Assembly: GCA_003541285.1 (NCBI GenBank)
Contig: DPMS01000929.1
Location: forward strand, 14,222 to 23,647
Length of the DNA: 9,426 nt
Source: Actinomycetota bacterium
GTDB taxonomy: Bacteria > Actinomycetota > Actinomycetes > Streptosporangiales > Streptosporangiaceae
Direction: 5' to 3'
In this document: positions 1 to 5,844 of the stretch, piece after piece
Layout: the number at the start of each line of letters is the position of its first letter
Position numbering within the stretch: position 1 is the stretch's first letter
Notes under the pieces: generated by a model
Told to the model about the DNA's origin: nothing
Databases searched by the model: none
The model's input: the letters and a program-made list of their open reading frames with translations, nothing else
Made by a program: the position numbers and the translations under genes

Positions 1-255
1 CGTCCCGGCGCTGGTGCTGGGCGTGAGCGACGGGCTCGCGGTGGTGGACGAGCCGCTCGGGGGGACCGTGCTCACGGCCGGCGCCGGGGTGACGGCGGAG
101 GCGGTGGCGCCCGTGCTGGGCGTCGTGCCCGGGCCGGGAACGACGCTGATGACGACGCGGCCCAGGCCGCAGCCGGCCACGAGGGTGCTGCTGGCGATGA
201 CGGCGGCGATCGGTAACCGGCTACGCCATCCTGGGCTCGACACGGATCCCACCAT
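1..255 (-). CDS. Lipoprotein, N-terminal part (cut by the window's left edge)
   Basis: Reading the minus strand from an ATG at 255 gives 85 open codons to the edge. The N-terminus has arginines, a hydrophobic stretch (PIAAVIASS) and a lipobox, LVAGC, so this should be a lipid-anchored exported protein. The mature part begins with a long Ser/Thr/Pro/Ala-rich linker, as in many actinobacterial lipoproteins; the functional domain lies outside the window. Third codon positions are almost all G or C, which supports coding. Start choice is uncertain: ATG 255, GTG 252 and GTG 243 are in frame. No clear Shine-Dalgarno precedes ATG 255, but a GGTGGGA stretch lies just before GTG 243, and a TATAAG box (260-265, minus) lies close upstream. 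One leucine codon is the rare TTA. The gene is divergent from the epimerase gene. Function is unknown. Confidence 0.7.
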   Translation of the reverse strand, partial: MVGSVSSPGWRSRLPIAAVIASSTLVAGCGLGRVVISVVPGPGTTPSTGATASAVTPAPAVSTVPPSGSSTTASPSLTPSTSAGT

Positions 256-259
256 AGTG

Positions 260-265
260 CTTATA
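260..265 (-). promoter_or_regulatory. Candidate -10 box (TATAAG) of the left-edge lipoprotein gene
   Basis: On the minus strand TATAAG ends four bases before ATG 255, so transcription would start at or just inside the start codon. That suggests a leaderless mRNA or use of GTG 243. No convincing -35 is visible. Confidence 0.35.
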
Positions 266-272
266 GACCGGT

Positions 273-290
273 TGTGAAACCGCGATCACA
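273..290. promoter_or_regulatory. Inverted repeat TGTGA-N8-TCACA between divergent genes
   Basis: The arms TGTGA (273-277) and TCACA (286-290) form a perfect dyad upstream of the left lipoprotein gene and about 80 bases before the epimerase start. The half-sites match the Crp/Fnr-type half-site, but the 8-base spacer is two longer than the usual six, so Crp binding is doubtful. It may be an operator for another dimeric regulator. Confidence 0.3.
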
Positions 291-354
291 TACAGTTTTA
301 CGCCAGCCGGGGTTAGCGGCCTGCGCGCCCAGCGGGCGGGGGCTGGCACGGTAT

Positions 355-360
355 TAAGAT
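355..360 (+). promoter_or_regulatory. Candidate -10 box (TAAGAT), leaderless epimerase start
   Basis: TAAGAT fits TANNNT and is followed by eight bases and then the ATG at 369, with no Shine-Dalgarno sequence between. This is the spacing expected for a leaderless actinobacterial transcript. No -35 hexamer is evident. Confidence 0.4.
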
Positions 361-368
361 CATTGGCC

Positions 369-1307
369 ATGCGGGTTCTGGTGACAGGCGGTGCAGGGTT
401 CATCGGCTCGCATCTTGCCGATGCCCTGCTGGCCAGGGGCGACGACGTGATCGTGGTGGACGACTTGTCGGCCGGCCGGGTCGCGCGGCTTGACCCGCAG
501 CTCACGCTGCACAAGGTGAGCATCACCGATGCCGGTGCCCTGACCGCCGTGGTCCGGGCGTCCCGCCCGGACCTGATCTGTCACCTGGCGGCGCAGATCG
601 ATGTCCGGGCGTCGGTGGACTTCCCGGCCGCTGACGCCCAGGTCAATGTCGTGGGCACCGTGAACGTGCTGGAGGCCGCCCGCAGCGTGGGTGCACGGGT
701 GCTTTTCGCTTCCTCCGGCGGGGCGCTATACGGCCGGGACGCACCCATCCCGTCGCGGGAGGATGTGCTGCCACTGCCGGAATCGCCCTACGGGATCGCC
801 AAGTACTGCGCCGAGCAGTACATCGGCCTGTACAACCGGCTGCACGGCACGTCCCACTCGGTGCTGCGGCTGGCCAATGTGTATGGGCCGCGCCAGGACC
901 CGGCCGGTGACGCCGGGGTGATCACCATTTTCTGCGCCAGCGCACTGGCCGGCGGAACACCCACCATCTACGGCGATGGCGCCCAGACCCGTGATTATGT
1001 CCATGTCGGTGACACGGTGAACGCCTTCCTCGCCGCGGCCGACCGGGGCCGTCCGGGCACCTGGAACATCGGCACCGGGGTCGAGGTCAGCGTGCTGGAC
1101 CTGGTGGCGATCATCGGCGACATCGGCGGCCGGCCGCTCACACCCAGGTTCGCCCATACCCGGCCTGGTGAACTGCTGCGCAGCGCGGTGGCGGTGGACC
1201 GGCCCGCCAGCGAACTGGGCTGGCGGGCGCTCACCCCGCTGGCCGATGGCGTGCGCGGCGTCTACCACTGGATCGAGGCCGGCGCCCCCGATCGCGCCGC
1301 CTGCTAA
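369..1307 (+). CDS. NAD-dependent sugar-nucleotide epimerase, GalE-like (extended SDR)
   Basis: The 312-residue product is an extended short-chain dehydrogenase/reductase, about the usual length for UDP-glucose 4-epimerase-like enzymes. The N-terminus has the NAD-binding glycine motif (VTGGAGFIGSHLAD, residues 5-18), with the acidic VVDDLS following strand 2. The catalytic region shows S115/S116 in ASSGGALYG and the YxxxK pair Y141/K145. Residues LRLANVYGPRQDP (167-179) and the GDGAQTRDYVHV motif (202-213) are typical of substrate binding in nucleotide-sugar epimerases. It probably interconverts UDP-glucose and UDP-galactose or a related sugar for cell-envelope glycans; specificity cannot be read from motifs alone. 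ATG 369 is chosen because the protein then starts at MRVLVTGG; an in-frame TTG at 363 is less likely. It seems to be a single-gene unit. One CTA leucine codon occurs in GALYG. Confidence 0.88.
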   Translation: MRVLVTGGAGFIGSHLADALLARGDDVIVVDDLSAGRVARLDPQLTLHKVSITDAGALTAVVRASRPDLICHLAAQIDVRASVDFPAADAQVNVVGTVNVLEAARSVGARVLFASSGGALYGRDAPIPSREDVLPLPESPYGIAKYCAEQYIGLYNRLHGTSHSVLRLANVYGPRQDPAGDAGVITIFCASALAGGTPTIYGDGAQTRDYVHVGDTVNAFLAAADRGRPGTWNIGTGVEVSVLDLVAIIGDIGGRPLTPRFAHTRPGELLRSAVAVDRPASELGWRALTPLADGVRGVYHWIEAGAPDRAAC

Positions 1308-1315
1308 GGGATCCC

Positions 1316-1333
1316 GGGCCGGACGAGCGGCCT
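1316..1333 (+). terminator. Weak hairpin after the epimerase gene
   Basis: GGCCG (1317-1321) and CGGCC (1328-1332) pair around a six-base loop, with a possible G-T pair outside, beginning nine bases after the stop codon. There is no T-run. U-tract-free hairpins are often proposed as terminators in high-GC actinobacteria, so this is a weak candidate. Confidence 0.3.
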
Positions 1334-1417
1334 TGGCCTGCATATATGTCCGGTAGCGGTCCCTTCCTGTCCGGCGGCCCGCTCCGGCTGGCGGCGGCCC
1401 TGCCACCGGGAAGCCGT

Positions 1418-1423
1418 TAGGCT
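1418..1423 (+). promoter_or_regulatory. Candidate -10 box (TAGGCT), leaderless rph start
   Basis: TAGGCT is followed by exactly seven bases and then the rph ATG at 1431. No purine-rich ribosome-binding sequence lies between. The arrangement predicts transcription starting at the A of the start codon. Confidence 0.5.
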
Positions 1424-1430
1424 TGCCCGC

Positions 1431-2150
1431 ATGTCCCGACCCGATGGGCGCAGCCCCGATCAGCTGCGCGAGATACGGATGACCCGTGGCTGGCTCGAGC
1501 ACGCCGAAGGGTCGGTGCTGGTCGAATTCGGCTCCACCCGGGTGCTGTGTGCCGCCAGTGCGACCGAGGAGGTGCCGAGGTGGCGGCGCGGCAGCGGGCT
1601 CGGCTGGGTCACCGCCGAGTACGCCATGCTGCCACGGTCCACCAACACCCGCGGCGACCGCGAGTCGGTCAAGGGCCGCCTCGGTGGCCGGACCCAGGAG
1701 ATCTCGCGGCTGGTCGGCAGGTCGCTGCGCGCATGCGTGGACGCCAAGGCGCTGGGTGAGAACACGATCATCATCGACTGTGACGTGCTGCAGGCCGACG
1801 GGGGCACCCGCACCGCTGCGATCACCGGCGGTTACGTGGCACTGGCGGACGCGATCGCCTGGCTGCAGGGCCGCAAGCGCTGCAAAGGTAATCCGCTGGT
1901 GGCATCGGTGGCAGCGGTCAGCGTGGGCATCGTCGACGGCCAGCCCCGGCTTGACCTCTGCTACGAGGAGGATGTCGCCGCGCAGACGGACATGAACGTC
2001 GTGTGTACCGGGGACGGCAGCTTCGTCGAGGTGCAGGGCACGGCGGAGCAGGAACCGTTCAGCCGCGAACTGCTCGGCCAGCTGCTGGATCTCGCGGTCG
2101 GGGGGTGCGCGGACCTGTCCCGGCTGCAGCAGGAGGCGCTCGCCCGATGA
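1431..2150 (+). CDS. rph: Ribonuclease PH
   Basis: The 239-residue protein is a full-length RNase PH, the phosphate-dependent 3'-to-5' exoribonuclease that trims tRNA precursors and releases nucleoside diphosphates; it acts in the cytoplasm as a hexameric ring. The N-terminus RPDGR..DQLR is the family signature. Residues [15 protein letters not shown] (86-100) and GGTRT with R127 correspond to the RNA- and phosphate-binding arginines. Acidic D181 and D187 in the [13 protein letters not shown] stretch match the conserved active-site carboxylates. The start ATG is fixed by the match to the family N-terminus. Its stop overlaps the rdgB start (ATGA), so the two are translationally coupled, a pairing common in actinobacteria and some other bacteria. 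Confidence 0.96.
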   Translation: MSRPDGRSPDQLREIRMTRGWLEHAEGSVLVEFGSTRVLCAASATEEVPRWRRGSGLGWVTAEYAMLPRSTNTRGDRESVKGRLGGRTQEISRLVGRSLRACVDAKALGENTIIIDCDVLQADGGTRTAAITGGYVALADAIAWLQGRKRCKGNPLVASVAAVSVGIVDGQPRLDLCYEEDVAAQTDMNVVCTGDGSFVEVQGTAEQEPFSRELLGQLLDLAVGGCADLSRLQQEALAR

Positions 2151-2761
2151 CGGCTGCGGCCAGGATCATTTTCGCCACCCGCAATCCCGCCAAGCTGGCC
2201 GAACTGCGCCGCATCCTGGCCGCGGCCCGGGTCGGCGTGGAGGTCGGTGACCTGGAGGAGTTCCCGGAGATGCCCGAGGTGGCCGAGACCGGGCGCACCT
2301 TCGCGGAGAACGCGCTGCTGAAGGCGCGGGCGGTGGCCGCGTTCACCGGCCTGCCCGCGATCGCCGACGACTCCGGCCTGTGCGTCGACGCGCTCAACGG
2401 GATGCCCGGCGTGCTCTCGGCCCGCTGGTCCGGCCCGCACGGGGATGACGTCGCCAACCTGCGGCTGGTGCTCGGTCAGATCGGGGACGTGCCGGCCGGC
2501 CAGCGGGGGGCGCACTTCGCCTGCGCCGCGGCGCTGGTACTGCCGTCGGGAGCCGAGCATGTCACCGAAGGCACCGTGCAGGGCTGGCTGACGGACTCCC
2601 CACGCGGCAGCAACGGGTTCGGGTATGACCCGATCTTCGTGCCGGACGGGTCCGAGCTGACGACCGCGCAGATGAGCGCGGAGGAGAAGGACAAGATCAG
2701 CCACCGGGGCAAGGCGCTCCGCGCACTTGCCCCGGTCGTCGCCGCCGTGCTGGGCGGTTAG
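2147..2761 (+). CDS. rdgB: dITP/XTP pyrophosphatase, RdgB/HAM1 family
   Basis: The 204-residue protein hydrolyses non-canonical purine nucleoside triphosphates (dITP, ITP, XTP) to monophosphate and pyrophosphate, keeping deaminated bases out of DNA and RNA. Visible family motifs: the nucleotide-binding [11 protein letters not shown] (10-20), the acidic metal-binding ADDSGL (73-78), [11 protein letters not shown] (154-164) and [15 protein letters not shown] (177-191). Length is typical. The ATG overlaps the rph stop by four bases, and an AGGAGG (2131-2136) lies ten bases upstream inside rph. The frame is open further upstream into rph, but that part has no family similarity, so the ATG at 2147 is preferred. 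Confidence 0.96.
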   Translation: MTAAARIIFATRNPAKLAELRRILAAARVGVEVGDLEEFPEMPEVAETGRTFAENALLKARAVAAFTGLPAIADDSGLCVDALNGMPGVLSARWSGPHGDDVANLRLVLGQIGDVPAGQRGAHFACAAALVLPSGAEHVTEGTVQGWLTDSPRGSNGFGYDPIFVPDGSELTTAQMSAEEKDKISHRGKALRALAPVVAAVLGG

Positions 2762-2769
2762 CCGGCCGG

Positions 2770-2839
2770 CCAGTGGTCAGCACGGCGGCCAGCGGGCCAG
2801 TGCCCGGCCAGCGGTCAGCACGGCGGCCAGCGGTCAGAG
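2770..2839. repeat. Imperfect 26-base direct repeat, 38-base period, with a third partial copy
   Basis: A 26-base unit at 2770-2795 recurs at 2808-2833 with a single difference (CCAGTGG against CCAGCGG at its start). A third partial copy, CCAGCGGTCAG, starts at 2827 and overlaps the stop codon of the lipoprotein gene. The core is GGTCAGCACGGCGGCCAGCGG. It fills the short space between two convergent genes. A small hairpin, CGGGC (2793-2797) and GCCCG (2802-2806), lies between the two copies and may help end transcription, although no T-run follows. Confidence 0.55.
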
Positions 2840-3748
2840 GCCCGGCATGGTGGCCACCTGGCTGGCGGGCGGCAACTGGACGTGCACTGGCTGGTTGATC
2901 GAGGTGACCAGCATCGTGGTGGTGATCGATGTCCCGTTCCCCGACACGGTCTGCACCAGCTTGCGCACATTGTGCTGGCCATCAACCCAGATCGTGAACT
3001 GGGAGGCTGTCATCCCCGACGCGGAAAGAGCCGGCCCCATCATGCGCCGCAGGCTGGGGGACAGCCGGCTCAGGCCCGCCGCGATGTGGTAGGTGCCGGT
3101 GTACTCGGTGGTGGGGACCCCGTTGATCACCTGGGTGCCGACCTGGTGCACGTCCGTGGATGCCGCGAACATCTGCGCTTCCGCCAGCGGGTTGCTGGTC
3201 TGGAACTGCTGGAACATCGAGGCCAGATCGAGCCCGGAGGTGTTCCTGAGCGAGGAGAAGTCGAGCTTCACCCAGGGCTTGCCCACCATTTTGGCCAGCG
3301 CGCTCATCTTCATGTAGATCGTGTTGCTGGTGAGGATGATCTCCATGCCGCCCGGCAGCGGCAGCTGGGCGGTGCTGCCGGAGAACTTCTCATCAGCGAC
3401 CAGGGTGGGCTTGGTCTGCATCGCCACCGAGCCGTTCAGGGACGACGCATTGGTGCCGGTGGCGGTGATCGAGATGGTCGACGTGTATGACGTGACCTTG
3501 CTGGCCTGGCTGGCCGCGATCGCCAGCGCGGCGGCCGCCGGGCCTGAGTTCCCCTGCCCAGCCGTGGTGGAGTGCCCGGCTCCCGCGGGGGAGGCCGTGG
3601 CTGACGGGGTTCCGCCGGTCGAGCAGCCGGCTGCGACGGCGGTGGCGGCGCAGATCGCGACGACTGCCGCTGGACGGGCAGCAGGCCGGCGCAGGCCGCG
3701 GATGCGGGAAAGGGCAGCCGGCGAGTCAGGTCCGGTGCGCGAGAACAT
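2834..3748 (-). CDS. LppX/LprAFG-like lipoprotein
   Basis: The 304-residue product has an Arg-rich start, a hydrophobic segment and the lipobox VAAGC (C42), so it should be exported and lipid-anchored. A Ser/Thr/Gly/Ala linker (about 43-75) leads to a domain rich in beta strands: residues near TSYTSTISI, TNTIYMKM-like strands, KPWVKLDFSSL, INGVPTTEYTGTYHI and FTIWVDGQHNVRKLVQ. This order (extracted beta sheet, short helices, conserved G-x-x-T-x-x-Y and W-V-D turns) is that of LppX/LprAFG proteins, whose mycobacterial members carry lipids or glycolipids across the envelope. A lipid-carrier role here is inference. ATG 3748 is preceded by AGGAGG (3756-3761) at seven bases. It converges with rdgB and is divergent from bcp. 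Confidence 0.8.
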   Translation of the reverse strand: MFSRTGPDSPAALSRIRGLRRPAARPAAVVAICAATAVAAGCSTGGTPSATASPAGAGHSTTAGQGNSGPAAAALAIAASQASKVTSYTSTISITATGTNASSLNGSVAMQTKPTLVADEKFSGSTAQLPLPGGMEIILTSNTIYMKMSALAKMVGKPWVKLDFSSLRNTSGLDLASMFQQFQTSNPLAEAQMFAASTDVHQVGTQVINGVPTTEYTGTYHIAAGLSRLSPSLRRMMGPALSASGMTASQFTIWVDGQHNVRKLVQTVSGNGTSITTTMLVTSINQPVHVQLPPASQVATMPGL

Positions 3749-3824
3749 GGTGCAGCCTCCTCTAAACCCGGCGTATCCCCGATGCCGGTCCTAGACATGA
3801 GGAAATGCCCTGTCGGCCTGCGAC

Positions 3825-3830
3825 ACTATA
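3825..3830 (-). promoter_or_regulatory. Candidate -10 box (TATAGT) for the LppX-like gene
   Basis: On the minus strand TATAGT lies about 77 bases before the lipoprotein start, giving a leader of roughly 70 bases that ends in a good AGGAGG site. No clear -35 is seen. Confidence 0.35.
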
Positions 3831-3915
3831 CGGGGGGCCGGATGCGGGCTGTAGCCATTGGGCCATTGGTTGCTGCGCGCCAGGCCATCGGCACCGGGGC
3901 TGCCGCCGCCACCGG

Positions 3916-3921
3916 TACGGT
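3916..3921 (+). promoter_or_regulatory. Candidate -10 box (TACGGT) for bcp
   Basis: TACGGT fits TANNNT and would place the transcript start near 3928, about 20 bases before the GTG start and just upstream of the GAAGGGAG ribosome-binding site (3936-3943). It is based on position and pattern only. Confidence 0.3.
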
Positions 3922-3948
3922 AGGAGCGTCCGCCCGAAGGGAGCACGC

Positions 3949-4419
3949 GTGAGCGAGCACAAGCTGGCGCCTGGTGACAAGGCGCCGGATTTCACCTTGC
4001 CCGACGCCTACGGCAAGCCGGTGAGCCTATCGTCGCTGCGTGGGCAGCAGGTCATCGTCTACTTCTACCCGGCCGCGATGACCCCTGGCTGCACCAGGGA
4101 AGCGTGTGACTTCCGGGACAGCCTGAGCGCCCTCGCCGCCGCCGGGACCACCGTGCTGGGGATCTCGCCCGACGAGCCGGCCAAGCTGGCCAAGTTCCGC
4201 GATCGTGATCATCTGACGTTCCCGCTGCTGTCCGACCCGAGCCGTCAGGTGCACGAGGCCTACGGCGCCTACGGGGAGAAGATGCTGTACGGCAAGGTGA
4301 CGGTGGGAGTGATCAGGTCCACATTCGTGATCGACCCGGACGGCGTCGTGGCCAAGGCGTACTACAACGTCAAGGCAACAGGCCATGTCGAGCGGCTGAG
4401 AAAAGACCTGGGCATCTAA
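3949..4419 (+). CDS. bcp: Thioredoxin-dependent thiol peroxidase (Bcp/PrxQ peroxiredoxin)
   Basis: The 156-residue protein reduces hydrogen peroxide and organic hydroperoxides in the cytoplasm, being re-reduced by thioredoxin. Residues 11-18 (KAPDFTLP) start the thioredoxin-like fold. The active site is TPGC with the peroxidatic C48, and C53 five residues later in CTREAC is the resolving cysteine, the arrangement of atypical two-Cys Bcp enzymes. T45 and P46 precede the catalytic cysteine, and R123 in RSTFVIDPDG is the conserved active-site arginine. GTG 3949 is chosen because GAAGGGAG lies just upstream and the protein then begins as the family does; the frame is open farther upstream but without similarity. 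Length is typical. A tRNA gene follows 76 bases downstream in the same direction. Confidence 0.95.
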   Translation: MSEHKLAPGDKAPDFTLPDAYGKPVSLSSLRGQQVIVYFYPAAMTPGCTREACDFRDSLSALAAAGTTVLGISPDEPAKLAKFRDRDHLTFPLLSDPSRQVHEAYGAYGEKMLYGKVTVGVIRSTFVIDPDGVVAKAYYNVKATGHVERLRKDLGI

Positions 4420-4457
4420 ACGCGGGAACCGGGCAGCCGTGCCGCCACCCAGCGCGG

Positions 4458-4476
4458 CGCCGTGCATGGCCCGGCG
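4458..4476 (+). terminator. Weak hairpin between bcp and the tRNA
   Basis: CGCCG (4458-4462) and CGGCG (4472-4476) can pair around a nine-base loop. It is followed by AAAA rather than T, so it is a poor terminator. Read-through from bcp into the tRNA is possible, since I see no clear promoter directly before the tRNA. Confidence 0.2.
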
Positions 4477-4495
4477 AAAACGCTGCTCACCCCCT

Positions 4496-4569
4496 GGGGC
4501 CGTAGCCCAATGGCAGGAGGCGCAGGATTTAGGATCCTGACAGTGTGGGTTCGAATCCCACCGGCCCTA
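4496..4569 (+). tRNA. tRNA with leucine anticodon UAG on a class I (short variable arm) body
   Basis: A full cloverleaf folds by hand. Acceptor GGGGCCG (4496-4502) pairs with CGGCCCT (4562-4568), G1-U72 being a wobble. The D stem is GCC/GGC, with GG in the D loop. Anticodon stem CAGGA (4523-4527) pairs with TCCTG (4535-4539) around loop TTTAGGA, giving anticodon TAG (4530-4532), which reads CUA leucine. T stem GTGGG/CCCAC encloses TTCGAAT. The discriminator is A73, as in tRNA-Leu, and G37 fits. The variable region is only five bases (ACAGT), whereas bacterial tRNA-Leu is class II with a long variable arm. CCA is not encoded; CAAA follows. Identity is therefore uncertain: a true unusual Leu tRNA, a tRNA with altered identity, or a decayed or specialised one. 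Its folding looks functional. Confidence 0.85.
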
Positions 4570-4737
4570 CAAAAATGGCACTCGCCGTGACATAAGTACC
4601 GCCGATTCGGAGCGGTCCCGGCCTAGCATGGGCTCAGCGAGCAATGCGATGACGCGTGCCCGATCACGCCGGCATTCGGCGGTCTGAAGCTCCCGCTCGA
4701 ACCGGAGCACTTCCGCGACGTCGCTGTCCGTGGTCAC
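4567..4737 (-). pseudogene. Truncated DUF4440/SnoaL-like gene ending inside the tRNA 3' end
   Basis: A 56-codon minus-strand frame starts at GTG 4737, preceded by AGGGA about five bases upstream, and stops at TAG 4567-4569, within the last bases of the tRNA. The segment RFERELQTAEC and RRDRARVIALLAEP resembles the first helices of DUF4440/NTF2-like proteins (compare CELRLLDPQVR and TAITALLHEDF of the complete protein at 6760-7113, ungapped, about 7 identities in 25). DUF4440 proteins are usually near 110-130 residues, so the beta-sheet half is missing. G/C at third positions is high in the first half and falls in the second, as in a decaying reading frame. It may be a remnant cut at the tRNA or a short expressed peptide; I favour a remnant. 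Confidence 0.5.
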
Positions 4738-4886
4738 CGGCTTCCCTGAATCGGCTCGTCCGCTGCTCTCGTCCTTCCACCGGTGAGGGCTGGCGGCAAC
4801 ACCCCCCGATCATGCGAACGACCGCCCTGGCGGCGATGAGCGGGCGCCGCGCCGCAGTGCCGGCCACGGGCTGGGATACTCGCTGG
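4738..4886. other. Intergenic region upstream of the PHP gene
   Basis: This 149-base stretch lies between the divergent DUF4440 fragment and the PHP gene. The PHP frame is open through it, with possible starts at ATG 4812 and ATG 4836, but the encoded residues are Arg/Pro-rich and unlike the family. Apart from a GATACT box at its end I see nothing functional here. Confidence 0.4.
4875..4880 (+). promoter_or_regulatory. Candidate -10 box (GATACT), leaderless PHP gene start
   Basis: GATACT, one base from TATACT and preceded by TGG, is six bases before GTG 4887. No Shine-Dalgarno sequence is present, so the transcript may start at the GTG. Confidence 0.35.
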
Positions 4887-5708
4887 GTGCTGCCCGCTGA
4901 TAATCATGTCCACTCGCAGTGGTCGTATGACACGTTCGGGCACGCGTCGATGGTGGAGGAGTGCCAGCGGGCTGTTGACCTGGGTCTGCCCGGGATCGCC
5001 TTCACCGAGCACCTGGACTTCACCGACTACGGAGCCGGTGATGCGATCGCCACGATGGGTGTCAGGCCTGGATGGTGGGATGCGATCCGGCCGCTGGATA
5101 TCACCGGCTACGCCGCCAGTATCGAGGAGTGCCGCCACCGGTTCCCTTCGTTGCGCGTCATGTCCGGGGTGGAGGCGGGGGAGCCGCACCTTTTCGCGGG
5201 CAGTACCAGCGCGGTCCTGGCGGCAGGTTCGTTCGACCGGGTGCTCGGCTCGCTGCACGCGCTCGCCTGGGAGAACCGGCTGGTCAACGCCTCGTCACTG
5301 CTGCGGGTACTGCCTGCCGACGAGCTGATGCGCCGCTACTTCGCTGGGGTGGTCGAGCTCATCGAGGGCAGTCAGGCGTTCCAGGTCCTGGCCCATGTGG
5401 ACTACCCGCGCCGGCACTGGCCCGTCAGCGCCGGCCCGTATCCGGAGGACGGCTTCGAGGAGGAGTACCGGGCAGTGCTGCGCGCCCTCGCCTCGTCGGA
5501 CCGGGTGCTGGAGATCAACACCTACAGCCCGATGGCTTCGGTCACGCTGCTGACCTGGTGGCGGCAGGAGGGTGGCACCGCCGTCTCGTTCGGCAGCGAT
5601 GCCCACATGTCCGCGCGGGTCGGCGACAAATTCAGCGAGGCAATGAAGGTGGCCGAGGCAGCGGGCTTCGGGCCAGGCCGTGACCCCTGCGGCTTCTGGA
5701 CGCGCTGA
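4887..5708 (+). CDS. PHP-domain phosphoesterase, histidinol-phosphatase-like
   Basis: Read from GTG 4887, the 273-residue protein is a single PHP domain. Metal-binding residues of the family are all visible: H7 and H9 in DNHVHS, E41-H42 in FTEHLDF, E96 in SGVEAGE, H124 in LGSLHAL, H170 in LAHVDYP, and D238/H240 in FGSDAH. PHP enzymes are trinuclear-metal phosphoesterases; members with this motif order include HisK/HisJ-type histidinol phosphatases, so it may make histidinol from histidinol phosphate. No other his gene is near, so the substrate is open. The start is set by the match of the family N-terminus to LPADNHVHS and by the GATACT box; ATG 4812 would add 25 Arg/Ala-rich residues. The end (RDPCGFWTR) is intact. 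Confidence 0.85.
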   Translation: MLPADNHVHSQWSYDTFGHASMVEECQRAVDLGLPGIAFTEHLDFTDYGAGDAIATMGVRPGWWDAIRPLDITGYAASIEECRHRFPSLRVMSGVEAGEPHLFAGSTSAVLAAGSFDRVLGSLHALAWENRLVNASSLLRVLPADELMRRYFAGVVELIEGSQAFQVLAHVDYPRRHWPVSAGPYPEDGFEEEYRAVLRALASSDRVLEINTYSPMASVTLLTWWRQEGGTAVSFGSDAHMSARVGDKFSEAMKVAEAAGFGPGRDPCGFWTR

Positions 5709-5844
5709 ACCACATTCCCCTGCTTCACGGCACGGGACCAATTACAGGTCAGCTCGGGTCTTTCGCCCGCTGCCGTGGACGCTGAACCCGGCGAGAGTAG
5801 ACGAAGTCATGCCGAGAATTGCCGTCATCATCGGGAGGGAATTC

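Noticed and set aside
14..277. Plus-strand open frame at the left edge
   Set aside because: The minus strand reads as a signal peptide with lipobox and GC-rich third positions; the plus frame is Val/Gly/Pro-rich noise.
726..1502. Long minus-strand open frame (258 codons) across the epimerase and rph start
   Set aside because: It mirrors the epimerase in a high-GC shadow frame, lacks any recognisable motif, and the plus strand has clear SDR and RNase PH signatures.
2003..2146. In-frame upstream extension of rdgB into rph
   Set aside because: Arg/Gly-rich residues unlike the family; the ATGA overlap at 2147 and AGGAGG fix the start.
1961..2704. Minus-strand open frame of 247 codons opposite rph/rdgB
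   Set aside because: Shadow of rdgB; composition is Arg/Gly/Pro-rich and the plus-strand motifs of rdgB are unambiguous.
2882..3490. Plus-strand open frame of 202 codons opposite the LppX-like gene
   Set aside because: Minus strand has a signal peptide, lipobox, ribosome-binding site and family-like strands; the plus frame has none.
3805..3948. N-terminal extension of bcp
   Set aside because: Cys/Arg-rich and unlike the family; GAAGGGAG directly before GTG 3949 supports the shorter form.
4458..4570. An attachment-site duplication of the tRNA 3' end in this window
   Set aside because: I looked for a second copy of the T-arm and acceptor sequence to the right and found none, and there is no integrase gene in view.
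5072..5683. Plus-strand 203-codon open frame overlapping the PHP gene
   Set aside because: Off-frame shadow with Arg/Gly-rich composition, while the PHP frame holds all metal ligands.
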